Source of the DNA: Blastocatellia bacterium
Lineage (GTDB): Bacteria > Acidobacteriota > Blastocatellia > Pyrinomonadales > Pyrinomonadaceae
Length of the DNA stretch: 35,925 bases
Assembly: GCA_013697915.1 (NCBI GenBank)
Contig: JACCVY010000062.1
Span: 1 to 35,925 of the forward strand
Reading direction: 5' to 3'
The notes under the pieces are model-generated. The model was not told the origin of the DNA and did not search any database. It saw only the letters and a program-made list of their open reading frames with translations. The position numbers and the translations under genes are program-made. This document shows positions 8,604 to 16,753 of this stretch, piece after piece (position 1 is the stretch's first letter; every line of letters starts with the position of its first letter).

Positions 8604-9350
8604 CTACTGAAACGTGTATTGTTTAAAGGTTGGGTTGCCTGGTAGCTCGTACTTCTTCAGAAACTCCCAGGCGCTGCGATTAATCTTGGGTGCCAAATCG
8701 TAATACCAGTGATCGTGATTAGGTATTTCGGTGAGTTCAACCGGAAAACCTTTCGAGGCGAACAAATTTTTAGTTGCTCGCACCTGGTCAAGTGGAAAAA
8801 ACGGATCGCGATCTCCGACCCAGATCGCCATCGGAATCTTCCGCTTGGCGTACTCTACGTCGGAGTAACTATCGGGGGACAAGGCGCCGGCGTGTATTGC
8901 CGTGGCCGCAAAATATTCGGATTCGAAAAGCGACATATAAAGAGCAAAGCTGGCGCCCGCGGAGTGGCCAAACAAATAAATACGACGCTCATCGATTCGG
9001 TATTTCAGCTTTACCGCTTCCACGATATCGCGCAGAAACTCGGGACCATCCGGACCCGTGGACCAATGAGAGCTATCCATTGCGTCTGGCCCCGCCAGAA
9101 GTATTCCCTCTTTCTCCGCCAGGTCTTTCCATTTTTCAACCAGACTAAATCCATTTCGATTGGAGCCGTGGAGAAGAATTAGCACAGGCAACGGCTTTCC
9201 CGATTTGTTTTCAGGGACGAAGAGATAATAAACGCGCTCTTTCTTATTCGAAGTGATCAGTTCTTTCGTTGTTGTGCCCTTAGAGAAAGCAGCCGGCGAA
9301 ACCGAAAGTAAAACGAGCATGAATGCGAGGAAAGCAAATGAGTGTTTCAT
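8604..9350 (-). CDS. Secreted alpha/beta hydrolase (esterase/PHB-depolymerase-like)
   Basis: A 248-aa exported serine hydrolase. Residues 1-23 are a Sec signal peptide with Ala-Phe-Ser before Lys24. The fold markers are the oxyanion region LILLHGSNRNG (57-67), the nucleophile Ser130 in GHSAG (128-132), an acidic candidate Asp180 or Asp182 in GDRDPFFP, and His212 or His214 in NHDHWYYD. This order matches the feruloyl esterase/PHB depolymerase-like branch with its PDGPEFLRD segment; the natural ester is unknown. The start at 9350 has an AGGAG site 8 nt upstream; a longer frame reaching 9470 would overlap the neighbouring gene and displace the signal peptide. The gene converges with the methyltransferase gene on a shared terminator. 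Confidence 0.85.
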   Translation of the reverse strand: MKHSFAFLAFMLVLLSVSPAAFSKGTTTKELITSNKKERVYYLFVPENKSGKPLPVLILLHGSNRNGFSLVEKWKDLAEKEGILLAGPDAMDSSHWSTGPDGPEFLRDIVEAVKLKYRIDERRIYLFGHSAGASFALYMSLFESEYFAATAIHAGALSPDSYSDVEYAKRKIPMAIWVGDRDPFFPLDQVRATKNLFASKGFPVELTEIPNHDHWYYDLAPKINRSAWEFLKKYELPGNPTFKQYTFQ

Positions 9351-9409
9351 GGGAGGATCTCCTGAAATCGATCTGTCTGGTCCGCTGTCGAAGCTTCGCT
9401 CGCCTCTTA

Positions 9410-10609
9410 TCATTTCCACGGCGGCAGCGTCTTGCGCGCCGGTTTTTCTTTTTTCAAACCCAGAGCCCAATCCGCTTGCATCAACGTGTGAATGTCGCGT
9501 GTTCCTTCATAAATGATGGCGGCTTTGCAATTGCGCAGGTAGCGCTCGACCGGGTAGTCGTTTGAATAACCATTCGCGCCGTGCACCTCAATCGCCATCG
9601 ACGCGGCTTTTTCGCTGCGGGTCGTTGCCTGCCATTTCGCCAAACTCGTGGCCCGCCCGTTTGGTTGACCGGTGTTCTTCAAATAGCCGGCACGCAACCA
9701 AAGCAGGTGTGACATTTGATAGTCGGCTTCCATCTCGGCAATTTTTTGTTTGACCAATTGGTGGTTGGCGATTTTTGTTCCGAACGTTTCGCGTTCGAGC
9801 GCGTACGCGACTGACGCATCACGCGAGGCGCGGATGACTCCGGTGGCGCCGGCCGCGACTGTGTATCTGCCCTGCTCGAGCGCAAACATCGCGATCTTAA
9901 AACCTTCGCCTTCTTCACCGACGCGATTCGCTGCCGGCACGCGTGTGTCTTGCAGCGAAAAGTATCCCGTGTTGCCGGCGCGAATGCCCAGCTTGCCGTG
10001 AATTGTTCCTGAAGTGAACCCCGTGAAGCCGCGTTCGACAATAAAGCACGACATGCCCGAATGATCGCGATTGCGGCGCTTCTCTTCGTCCGTCCAGCAG
10101 AAGAAAAGAAAGTTGTCGGCAGTATCAGCCAAACTGATCCACATTTTCTCGCCGTTCAGCACATACTCGTCGCCTTCACGTCGCGCCGTTGAGCGCGAGC
10201 CGACGACGTCAGAACCGGCGCCCGGCTCGGTCAAGCCATAGGTCGCAAGTTTCTCGCCCTTCGCCTGCGGGACCAGGTATTTTTGTTTCTGCTCTTCAGT
10301 GCCCCAGGCGTAAAGCGTCAGCGAATTCAGGCCGGTATGGACCGACATCGCCACACGCAGAAACGTGTCAACCGCTTCCAGCTCTTCGCAAACCAGACCG
10401 AGCGAAATATAATCAAAACCGGCGCCACCATATTCTTCGGGAATACAAACGCCAAGCAGATTCAGCGCCGCCATTTTTTCAAATATGCCGCGCTCGAAAT
10501 GTTGTTTCTCGTCCCACTCTTTTATGTAGGGCGCAACTTCCTTTTGCGCAAACTCGCGCACGGTTTGAATCAGCGCCTTATGATCTTCGGTCAATTCAAA
10601 GTCGATCAT
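9410..10609 (-). CDS. Acyl-CoA dehydrogenase
   Basis: An FAD-dependent acyl-CoA dehydrogenase of 399 aa, which introduces a trans-2 double bond into acyl-CoA and passes electrons to an electron-transfer flavoprotein. The N-terminal helical domain (1-115), the middle beta domain with YGLTEPGAGSDV (about 124-135) and KMWISLAD (about 155-162), and the C-terminal helical domain with AGATGVIRASRDASVAYA are all present. The catalytic base is Glu368 in IYEGTRDIH, the position used by short/medium-chain and glutaryl-type enzymes. The exact chain length preference cannot be told. The start at 10609 has an AAGAGAGA element about 10 nt upstream. The gene is followed after about 60 bp by the hydrolase gene on the same strand. 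Confidence 0.92.
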   Translation of the reverse strand: MIDFELTEDHKALIQTVREFAQKEVAPYIKEWDEKQHFERGIFEKMAALNLLGVCIPEEYGGAGFDYISLGLVCEELEAVDTFLRVAMSVHTGLNSLTLYAWGTEEQKQKYLVPQAKGEKLATYGLTEPGAGSDVVGSRSTARREGDEYVLNGEKMWISLADTADNFLFFCWTDEEKRRNRDHSGMSCFIVERGFTGFTSGTIHGKLGIRAGNTGYFSLQDTRVPAANRVGEEGEGFKIAMFALEQGRYTVAAGATGVIRASRDASVAYALERETFGTKIANHQLVKQKIAEMEADYQMSHLLWLRAGYLKNTGQPNGRATSLAKWQATTRSEKAASMAIEVHGANGYSNDYPVERYLRNCKAAIIYEGTRDIHTLMQADWALGLKKEKPARKTLPPWK

Positions 10610-10660
10610 TGAAATGTCTCTCTTGATTGTGGAGGTTGAAAACGACCGGACATCTTAGCC

Positions 10661-10817
10661 AGTCCAAAGTCCAATGTCCAAAGTCCGTCATCGATGCCCT
10701 CCAAGCAGTTCAGAGTACAAGCTTCAGCTTGCGTGCGGGGCAAGAGACAACCTAAAGGTTGGACTCTAAACTGCTTGAATCCTCGCAAGCTTGGACTTGG
10801 GACGTTGGACTTTGGAC
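10661..10817. repeat. Heptad repeat palindrome (GTCCAAA type) around a nested palindrome
   Basis: A left arm of GTCCAAA-like heptads at 10661-10686 is complementary, with few mismatches, to a right arm at 10793-10817. The core is a separate 76-bp element (10702-10777): outer 15-bp inverted arms with one mismatch (10702-10716 and 10763-10777) enclosing two perfect hairpins, CAAGCT/AGCTTG (10718-10731) and CAACCT/AGGTTG (10748-10761). The whole block separates the divergent acyl-CoA dehydrogenase and aguB genes. Confidence 0.85.
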
Positions 10818-10831
10818 GCTATACTTTCTTC

Positions 10832-11713
10832 ATGCCGAAGAAAGCGAAGTCGAACATTGTTAAAGTTGGTCTGATCCAGATGAGCTGCGATCAGAAGCCA
10901 GAAGCCAATTTGAAGAAAGCGATTGCGCGCATTGGAGACGCAGCAAAAAAAGGTGCGCAGATTATCTGCCTTCAGGAACTTTTTCGCTCGCAGTATTTTT
11001 GCCAGACTGAAGACATCGAGCTTTTCAAGTTAGCGGAAACAATTCCCGGCCCAACCACCGACGCACTCGGTAAAGTGGCAAAAGCAAAGAAGGTTGTAAT
11101 CGTCGCCTCTCTGTTTGAGAAACGGGCGGCCGGCGTTTACCACAACACCGCAGTGCTGATCGATGCGGACGGAAAAATCGCCGGCAAGTATCGCAAGATG
11201 CACATACCGGACGACCCGCTTTACTACGAAAAGTTTTACTTCACGCCCGGCGACCTGGGTTTTCAAAGCCACAATACGAAATATGGGAAAGTCGGCACGC
11301 TCGTGTGTTGGGACCAGTGGTTTCCGGAAGCCGCGCGGCTGACTGCTCTATCCGGCGCGGAATTTCTTTGTTATCCGACTGCAATCGGCTGGCTTCCCGA
11401 CGAGGAAGCGGAGATGAACGAGGCGCAGCATTCGGCCTGGGAAACGATTCAACGCGCGCACGCGATCGCGAACGGTGTCTATGTGATCGTAGTTAACCGC
11501 GTCGGGCGCGAAGGCAAACTAAACTTCTGGGGCCAGTCGTTTGTTGCCGATCCGTTTGGCCGCATCATCGCGAAGGCCTCATCTGATAAAGAAGAGGTGC
11601 TGGTAGTCGACTGTGACTTGAACAAAATGGACGAGACGCGCCAAAACTGGCCCTTCCTGCGCGATCGCCGCATCGATGCTTATCAGGGGCTGCAACTCCG
11701 CTACGGCGACTAA
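10832..11713 (+). CDS. aguB: N-carbamoylputrescine amidase
   Basis: A nitrilase-superfamily amidase of 293 aa that hydrolyses N-carbamoylputrescine to putrescine, CO2 and ammonia (EC 3.5.1.53), the last step of the agmatine route to putrescine. The catalytic triad is Glu49 in CLQELF, Lys122 in KYRKMHIPDD and Cys159 in LVCWDQWFPEA; the WDQWFPEAAR context is characteristic of AguB rather than of other nitrilases. The ATG at 10832 begins a normal nitrilase N-terminus; the frame is open back to 10694 but that part is only translated repeat DNA. No clear ribosome binding site is visible. Agmatine deiminase is encoded 275 bp downstream with one small gene between, which confirms the pathway. Confidence 0.95.
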   Translation: MPKKAKSNIVKVGLIQMSCDQKPEANLKKAIARIGDAAKKGAQIICLQELFRSQYFCQTEDIELFKLAETIPGPTTDALGKVAKAKKVVIVASLFEKRAAGVYHNTAVLIDADGKIAGKYRKMHIPDDPLYYEKFYFTPGDLGFQSHNTKYGKVGTLVCWDQWFPEAARLTALSGAEFLCYPTAIGWLPDEEAEMNEAQHSAWETIQRAHAIANGVYVIVVNRVGREGKLNFWGQSFVADPFGRIIAKASSDKEEVLVVDCDLNKMDETRQNWPFLRDRRIDAYQGLQLRYGD

Positions 11714-11718
11714 AAAAA

Positions 11719-11976
11719 ATGAAATACAGCTTCACTGATTTTCTCGGCAACGTTGGCGTCGTGCTAATCATTATTGACTACTTGTTGCTTCAGCTTAACC
11801 GCATTAATAGCAACTCGCTCAGCTACTCACTGTTAAATGCGGTCGGCGCCAGTCTCATTATCATTTCACTGGTATTTAATTTCAATCTGTCGGCTTTTGT
11901 CATGGAAGCTATCTGGGTCGTCATCAGTCTGTTCGGCCTCTATCGCTATTTTCGACCCCCAGCCACTGAAGCATGA
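11719..11976 (+). CDS. Small three-helix membrane protein (CBU_0592-like)
   Basis: An 85-aa hydrophobic protein with three probable membrane helices (about 8-26, 38-56 and 60-77) and a short polar tail. The pattern, including GNVGVVLIIIDYLLLQ, NSLSYSLLNAVGA and EAIWVVISLFGLYRY, resembles the CBU_0592 family of uncharacterised membrane proteins. It starts 5 bp after the aguB stop and ends 12 bp before the aguA start, so it is translated from the same transcript. No family function is known; a role in polyamine transport or sensing would be a guess based on position alone. Confidence 0.8.
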   Translation: MKYSFTDFLGNVGVVLIIIDYLLLQLNRINSNSLSYSLLNAVGASLIIISLVFNFNLSAFVMEAIWVVISLFGLYRYFRPPATEA

Positions 11977-11988
11977 GCCGCTTAGACC

Positions 11989-13068
11989 ATGACCGACGTC
12001 CCGCCTGACTCCGCAAACAAAACACCTGCCGCGCTCGGATTCCATATGCCCGCAGAGTGGCGCGCGCATGCGAGCACCTGGCTTTCATGGCCGAAAGATC
12101 CCGAAACGTGGCCTGGACGCGTACCGCAGGTTGAAAATATTTTTCTGCAGATGATGGCGGCGCTCGCGCCTAACGAAACTGTAAATCTGCTGGTCGATGA
12201 TGGAGAGACTGAACAGTTGGTGCGTGCGCGTTGTTCGTTTACGGGCGCCGAGAACGTTTGCTTCCACCGCATTGTTACCGTCGATTCATGGATACGCGAC
12301 TATGGCCCAAACTTTTTGGTCTCCGACAAACTGTCGGATAAAGTCGCCTTCAACGATTGGATCTTCAACGCCTGGGGTAACAAGTACGAAGAACTTAAGC
12401 GGGACGATTCCATTCCCCGTCGTCTTGAGAATTTATTAAGAGCACCGCGCTTTCAGCCGGGCATCGTGATGGAAGGCGGCTCAATTGAAGTCAATGGCGC
12501 GGGCTGCGTTTTGACGACCGAGCAATGTCTGCTGAATCCTAACCGCAACCCCCATTTAAACAAGTCAGAGATTGAGCGGTACCTGAAAGATTACCTGGGC
12601 GTGACAAAAGTTCTATGGCTTGGTGAAGGGATTGTTGGTGATGATACTGACGGACACATTGACGACATTGCGCGGTTCGTGGCTGAGGATGTAATTGTTT
12701 GCGTCGTCGAAGAAGATACGCAGGACGCAAATTACGAGTTGCTGCAAGACAATTTGAGACGCCTGCAAAAGATGACCGACGCGCGCGGCCAGGCATTTGA
12801 AATCGTAACACTGCCAATGCCGGGCGTGGTTGGCGGCGCAAGCACTGACAAGCGCAACCTCGATCGTCTGCCCGCGTCGTACGCAAATTTCTATGTCGCG
12901 AACAACGTCGTGCTCGCGCCGGTGTTTGGACACGCCAATGATGCGCGTGCCTTGGAAACCCTACGACGAGTCTTCCCTGATCGAAGCGTAGTGGGAATCA
13001 ATTGCGAGCCGCTGGTGTGGGGCATGGGAACTATCCATTGCGTCACTCAACAACAACCGAAGGCATAA
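11989..13068 (+). CDS. aguA: Agmatine deiminase
   Basis: Agmatine iminohydrolase of the peptidylarginine deiminase superfamily (EC 3.5.3.12), converting agmatine to N-carbamoylputrescine and ammonia, which the aguB product then uses. Over 359 aa the family landmarks are PAEWRAHASTWLSWP (21-35), WIRDYGP (101-107), EGGS (162-165), DDTDGHIDD with catalytic His223, and the nucleophile Cys351 in GTIHCVTQQQP near the C-terminus. The first ATG at 11989 gives a normal N-terminus; no strong ribosome binding site is visible and translation may be coupled to the preceding gene. A perfect hairpin lies 40 bp after the stop. Confidence 0.95.
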   Translation: MTDVPPDSANKTPAALGFHMPAEWRAHASTWLSWPKDPETWPGRVPQVENIFLQMMAALAPNETVNLLVDDGETEQLVRARCSFTGAENVCFHRIVTVDSWIRDYGPNFLVSDKLSDKVAFNDWIFNAWGNKYEELKRDDSIPRRLENLLRAPRFQPGIVMEGGSIEVNGAGCVLTTEQCLLNPNRNPHLNKSEIERYLKDYLGVTKVLWLGEGIVGDDTDGHIDDIARFVAEDVIVCVVEEDTQDANYELLQDNLRRLQKMTDARGQAFEIVTLPMPGVVGGASTDKRNLDRLPASYANFYVANNVVLAPVFGHANDARALETLRRVFPDRSVVGINCEPLVWGMGTIHCVTQQQPKA

Positions 13069-13107
13069 TCCGCAGATTTGAGAAGAGCGGGGCAAGGCGG
13101 GGTCCCT

Positions 13108-13124
13108 AGCGGGGCAGCCCCGCT
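13108..13124 (+). terminator. GC-rich hairpin after aguA
   Basis: AGCGGGGC and GCCCCGCT form a perfect 8-bp inverted repeat around a single base. There is no T-run, so it is a weak terminator candidate and may instead be a decayed REP-like copy. Confidence 0.3.
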
Positions 13125-13212
13125 GGGGTGCTAATCCCACCTTCCTCATCTGGAGCTGCTCGAAGTTGATGCTGAAGAAGTGATGGCGCAGCTTTCCATA
13201 AGGAATCCTCGG

Positions 13213-14682
13213 TCAATTTGGAATGCCTCTCAGGTTGGGAAGGTGGGCTTGCCCCCCGCTCGCGTTGGTGCCAGTATCTTCGGCTACGAGATTCTTAGCT
13301 ACCTCTTTCGCCTCCGCCAAATTGGACACGCGACCATCTAGCTGGAGGTCGTAAATCGCTTTAGTGATCTCACCTATCCGCGGGCCAGGTTGTAGGCCCA
13401 TGTCCAACAAGTGTCGACCCAGGAGGATCGGCGCCGGTGGTTGTTGTTCGACAGCCAGTTCGCGAACTCGCTCGATAAACCACTCCTGCGCTTCGGAGCC
13501 GTACCATTTTTCGCGCGGCACCCAATCAGCATTGCGTCCCAGTGAGTCGGCCTTGGCAACGCGATATAACAGATCCAGTTCACACTTGCGTGCCAGCCGG
13601 CGAAACGCGCCGTCGCCAACTTCTTCACGGTTCTTGAAAAATTCGCCCGGTTTCAAGTGCTCGCGCACGAGGGCAATCACCTGCGCGCGCACGTCGTAAC
13701 CGTCGAGCGTGTGAATGTTCAGCCGGTTTAGAAACATTTCCGTCGGCGCCACACCCGCTTCTTCATGACCACGCGAGCGCAAACGCCCATCAACGAATTC
13801 AGTCGTCGCCGGCTTGCCAAAATCATGGGCCAGCGCCGCCAGCATAACCGTGACTTGTTTGGCGTAAGTGAGATCGTCGATCAACTTGCGGGCGCCGTTA
13901 ATAACCAAACCGGTGTGAATAAAAACGTCGCCTTCGGGATGCCACTCTGGATCCTGCGGCACATCGATCAGCGCTTTGATTTCCGGAAACAACTGATCGA
14001 CGACACCTAACTCTCCTAGCCAGTTCAGTCCCAGGGATGGTCGGCGCGTCCGCAGCAATAATTTTTCCATCTCTCCCCAAATGCGTTCGGCGGGAAGATC
14101 TGAAAGATCAATAGCCCGACATAGCTCGGCTGTTTCAGGCGCAATATCAAACTCAAACCGGGCGGCAAGCTGTGCCGCTCGCAAAACGCGCAAACTGTCT
14201 TCCGCGAAGGTCTCGTTCGAAACAACGCGCAGGAGTCCGGCCGCGATATCCGCACGACCATTGAAAGGATCGATGATTTCTTCGGTTAACGGATCCTGCA
14301 AGATAGCGTTGATAGTGAAATCGCGCCGGCGTGTCGCCTCTTCAATGGACATCGACGGGTCGCCCTCGATTGCGAATGCGCGATGGCCACGGCCGGACTT
14401 TCGCTCGCGGCGCGGCAGCGAAACATCCAAATCTGAACCGAGTTTGTAAACGGTGAAAGCTTCGCCGACAACATTGACCGGGCCAAACTCATCAAGCAGC
14501 GCGCGCAGTTTGAACGGCTCGACGTTGTAGACTTCCAAATCCCAATCGGTGGGTTCGATCTTCATCAGCAGATCGCGCACACAGCCGCCAACCAGCAGCG
14601 CGCGGCCACCGGCGTCGCGAACCGCCGTAGCTAAAGCGACAACCTTTTCGGGAATGATATTTTTTGAATTGGAAGCTGACAT
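13213..14682 (-). CDS. cca: CCA-adding tRNA nucleotidyltransferase with HD domain
   Basis: A class II CCA tRNA nucleotidyltransferase of 489 aa, which builds or repairs the 3' CCA end of tRNAs, here with an HD phosphohydrolase domain as in E. coli Cca. The nucleotidyltransferase core shows LLVGGCVRDLL (about 32-42) and the metal-binding DWD of TDWDLEV (about 50-54), RRRDFTINAI, and the ERhhxExxK-like AERIWGEMEKLLL. The HD domain has ALAHDFGKP (about residue 283). The upstream TTG at 14688 adds two residues; the ATG at 14682 is preferred. The final 15 residues ([12 protein letters not shown]) are translated from a REP-like repeat copy, so the original stop was probably elsewhere. It could alternatively be an A- or CC-adding specialist. 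Confidence 0.88.
   Translation of the reverse strand: MSASNSKNIIPEKVVALATAVRDAGGRALLVGGCVRDLLMKIEPTDWDLEVYNVEPFKLRALLDEFGPVNVVGEAFTVYKLGSDLDVSLPRRERKSGRGHRAFAIEGDPSMSIEEATRRRDFTINAILQDPLTEEIIDPFNGRADIAAGLLRVVSNETFAEDSLRVLRAAQLAARFEFDIAPETAELCRAIDLSDLPAERIWGEMEKLLLRTRRPSLGLNWLGELGVVDQLFPEIKALIDVPQDPEWHPEGDVFIHTGLVINGARKLIDDLTYAKQVTVMLAALAHDFGKPATTEFVDGRLRSRGHEEAGVAPTEMFLNRLNIHTLDGYDVRAQVIALVREHLKPGEFFKNREEVGDGAFRRLARKCELDLLYRVAKADSLGRNADWVPREKWYGSEAQEWFIERVRELAVEQQPPAPILLGRHLLDMGLQPGPRIGEITKAIYDLQLDGRVSNLAEAKEVAKNLVAEDTGTNASGGQAHLPNLRGIPN
13227..13264 (-). repeat. REP-like repeat copy inside the cca 3' end
   Basis: A copy of the family AGAGCGGGGGCAAGCCCACC...TTCCCAACCTGAGAG, read on the minus strand, including the self-complementary GGGC/GCCC core. 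It lies inside the last codons of cca and is unpaired, unlike the other copies. Confidence 0.8.
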
Positions 14683-14738
14683 CGGCAAATACTACAAAGG
14701 CACAGCATGCTGTGCCCTCACTTATATATGCGTTACCA

Positions 14739-14876
14739 AGAGCGGGGGCAAGCCCGCCTTCCCAACCTGAGAGATTTTCGATCTACTCAGCAGACCAGGT
14801 CTTGAAGGCTCTCACTCAAAATACGGAGCTCAACATGGATAAGCTCGGGTTCAGGAAGGTGGGCTTGCCCCCGCGG
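14739..14876. repeat. Inverted pair of REP-like repeats
   Basis: One copy reads forward at 14739-14773 and one in reverse at 14844-14876, 70 bp apart, facing each other, giving a 138-bp palindromic unit. It occupies most of the 222-bp spacer between the cca start and the end of the next gene; nothing else is recognisable there. Confidence 0.85.
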
Positions 14877-14904
14877 GTTTGGCCAGAAGCAACTTTCGCG
14901 GAAG

Positions 14905-15282
14905 CTAATCCTCTTTTAGTTGTTCATCACTGTAATCTTCGACAATTACTTGCAGACCCTGCGTTGAGGGAATGCAGCTAATGACTTGGGCCCGATCGAT
15001 TTTTGTGAGGTCGGTGCCGGCGGCGTGCCAGAGCTTTACCCAAAAAGTGCGCGTGTCGCCGTGAATGGCAAAGGTCGAGCCGTCGTTCATTACAGCCACC
15101 GGCTCCGCCAACACACCGTCGCGCAATTCTTCAAGCAACTCGGGAATAAATTGTTTGAACTTCTCAAACTGTACAAGAACATCGCGATCCTCGATTTCTG
15201 CCGGCGGCAACTCGACCGGCTCGTCCGACTCGAGCAGCAGACGAGTTTCAGTTTGTTCGTTGCGCTTCTTAACGATAGGCAT
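14905..15282 (-). CDS. Hypothetical protein, 125 aa
   Basis: No family is recognised. The 125 residues are acidic and soluble, with no signal peptide or membrane segment. The N-terminus is basic (MPIVKKRNEQ), followed by a Glu-rich region (about 18-55) predicted to be helical with VQFEKFKQFIPELLEELRDG, and a C-terminal half with mixed strands (AVMNDGSTFAIHGDTRTFWVKLWHA, VISCIPSTQGLQVIVEDY). Codon use and amino-acid balance look like a real gene. The ATG at 15282 is immediately preceded by CGAAACT-type heptad repeats, so there is no normal ribosome binding site. It lies between cca and glyS on the same strand, perhaps in one transcript. Confidence 0.65.
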   Translation of the reverse strand: MPIVKKRNEQTETRLLLESDEPVELPPAEIEDRDVLVQFEKFKQFIPELLEELRDGVLAEPVAVMNDGSTFAIHGDTRTFWVKLWHAAGTDLTKIDRAQVISCIPSTQGLQVIVEDYSDEQLKED

Positions 15283-15374
15283 TTCGAGTTTCGAGTTTCG
15301 AGTTCCAGAGTCACGAGTTTTGACGTCAATGCTTAGTGCAAGAACTCGGAACTCGAAACCCCAAACTCGAAACT
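15283..15374. repeat. Heptad repeat palindrome (CGAGTTT type)
   Basis: A left arm of tandem TTTCGAG heptads at 15283-15322 and a complementary right arm of ACTCGAA heptads at 15340-15374 form a long imperfect palindrome. The left arm touches the ATG of the hypothetical gene and the right arm overlaps the glyS stop codon. Confidence 0.88.
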
Positions 15375-16746
15375 ACTTATTAAGTCTCTTCAACAAATAT
15401 CCTTCAAGTTCGACAACCTTCACGCGTTCCTGTTCCCACGTGTCACGGTCACGCACAGTGACTTCATTGTCTTCGAGCGATTGATGGTCCACTGTCACGC
15501 AAAACGGTGTGCCAATTTCATCCTGACGCGCGTAGAGTTTTCCAATGCCGCCGGTGTCGTCATACACGGCCCGCAAGACCGGTTGCAGTGAGCGCTTAAT
15601 CGATTTCGCCAGTGCCACGATCTCCGGCTTGTTCTTCGCAAGTGGCAAAACCGCAGCCTTGATCGGCGCGAGCGCAGGGTGCAGTTTCAAAATCACGCGC
15701 GTCTCGCCTTTGTCGTTCGTCTTCTCAGTGTACGCGTCCATCAAAACTGCAAGCACTGTCCGATTCACGCCCGCTGCGGGCTCAATCACGTATGGATAGA
15801 AGCGTTCTTTTGTCGCTTCGTCGAAGTAGGAAAGATCTTCGGTCGAGTCAGGATTCAACCGCTTTCCTTCAGCGTCTTCCGGCTTTTTTGAATGCGTGCG
15901 CAGATCGAAATCGGTGCGATTGGCGATGCCCATCAACTCGTCCCATTGTTTTTCCGCATCTTCTCGCTCAGGAAAGAAGCGGTACTGAACATCGACTGTG
16001 CGTTTGGCGTAATGGGCCAACTCTTCTTTCGGCTGTTCGTAAAGTCGCAAATTTTCGCCGGCAATTCCGAGTTCGAGGAACCACTGGCTACACTGATCAA
16101 TCCATTCCTGATGGACCTTTTCGTCTTCACCCGGCCGGACAAAGTATTCCATCTCCATCTGTTCAAACTCGCGCGTGCGAAAGATGAAATTCCCAGGCGT
16201 TACTTCGTTGCGAAAAGATTTGCCAAGTTGGGCCACGCCGAAAGGCAGTTTGCGCCGGCTGGTTGTCAACACATTGTTGAAGTTGATGAAAATTCCCTGC
16301 GCGGTTTCGGGGCGCAGATAAACCAAAGAGGAATCATCCTCCTCGGAGGCGGCACCCACGTGAGTCCGAAACATGAGATTGAAAGGACGCGGCTCAGTTA
16401 GATCAGTCGAGCCGCAGTTTGGACACTTGCCATCGTTCAACTTGTCGGCGCGCAAACGTGTTTTGCATTCGCGACAGTCAACCAGCGGATCACTAAACGT
16501 ATCTTCGTGTCCCGAATACTTCCAAACCAGACGATTGAGAATGATCGACGAATCCAGCCCTTCAATGTCGTCGCGCTCATAGACCATCCAACGCCACCAC
16601 GCCTGCTTTACGTTATTGCAAAGCTCGACGCCGAGCGGACCATAGTCCCAGGCGCTACCCAGCCCGCCGTAGATCTCGGAAGAGGGATAAACAAACCCGC
16701 GCCGCTTGGCGAGGGAAACGATGGTTTCGATGTTAGGAGCTGTCAT
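15373..16746 (-). CDS. glyS: Glycine--tRNA ligase, dimeric class II
   Basis: Glycyl-tRNA synthetase of the single-chain alpha2 type (EC 6.1.1.14), 457 aa. A Zn-ribbon is formed by CRECKT (about 91-96) and CPNC (about 107-110). Class II motif 2 appears as FRNEVTPGNFIFRTREFEQME (the F-R-N-E and R-T-R-E-F-E-Q-M-E parts), and motif 3 as EPAAGVNRTVLAVL. The C-terminal anticodon-binding domain starts near LHPALAPIKAAVLPL. The ATG at 16746 gives the standard N-terminus (ETIVSLAKRRGFVYPSSEIYG). The region directly upstream is a heptad repeat array, so no ribosome binding site is visible. This enzyme type differs from the alpha2beta2 GlyQ/GlyS tetramer of E. coli. Confidence 0.95.
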   Translation of the reverse strand: MTAPNIETIVSLAKRRGFVYPSSEIYGGLGSAWDYGPLGVELCNNVKQAWWRWMVYERDDIEGLDSSIILNRLVWKYSGHEDTFSDPLVDCRECKTRLRADKLNDGKCPNCGSTDLTEPRPFNLMFRTHVGAASEEDDSSLVYLRPETAQGIFINFNNVLTTSRRKLPFGVAQLGKSFRNEVTPGNFIFRTREFEQMEMEYFVRPGEDEKVHQEWIDQCSQWFLELGIAGENLRLYEQPKEELAHYAKRTVDVQYRFFPEREDAEKQWDELMGIANRTDFDLRTHSKKPEDAEGKRLNPDSTEDLSYFDEATKERFYPYVIEPAAGVNRTVLAVLMDAYTEKTNDKGETRVILKLHPALAPIKAAVLPLAKNKPEIVALAKSIKRSLQPVLRAVYDDTGGIGKLYARQDEIGTPFCVTVDHQSLEDNEVTVRDRDTWEQERVKVVELEGYLLKRLNK

Positions 16747-16753
16747 AGGAAGG

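Noticed and set aside
10694-10831. N-terminal extension of aguB
   Set aside because: The open frame upstream of 10832 translates palindromic repeat DNA and would place 46 unrelated residues before the nitrilase fold.
13085-13150. An eighth REP-like copy after aguA
   Set aside because: Only fragments match (GAGCGGGGCAAG, CCCACCTTCC) and the order is disrupted; it may be a decayed copy but is not counted.
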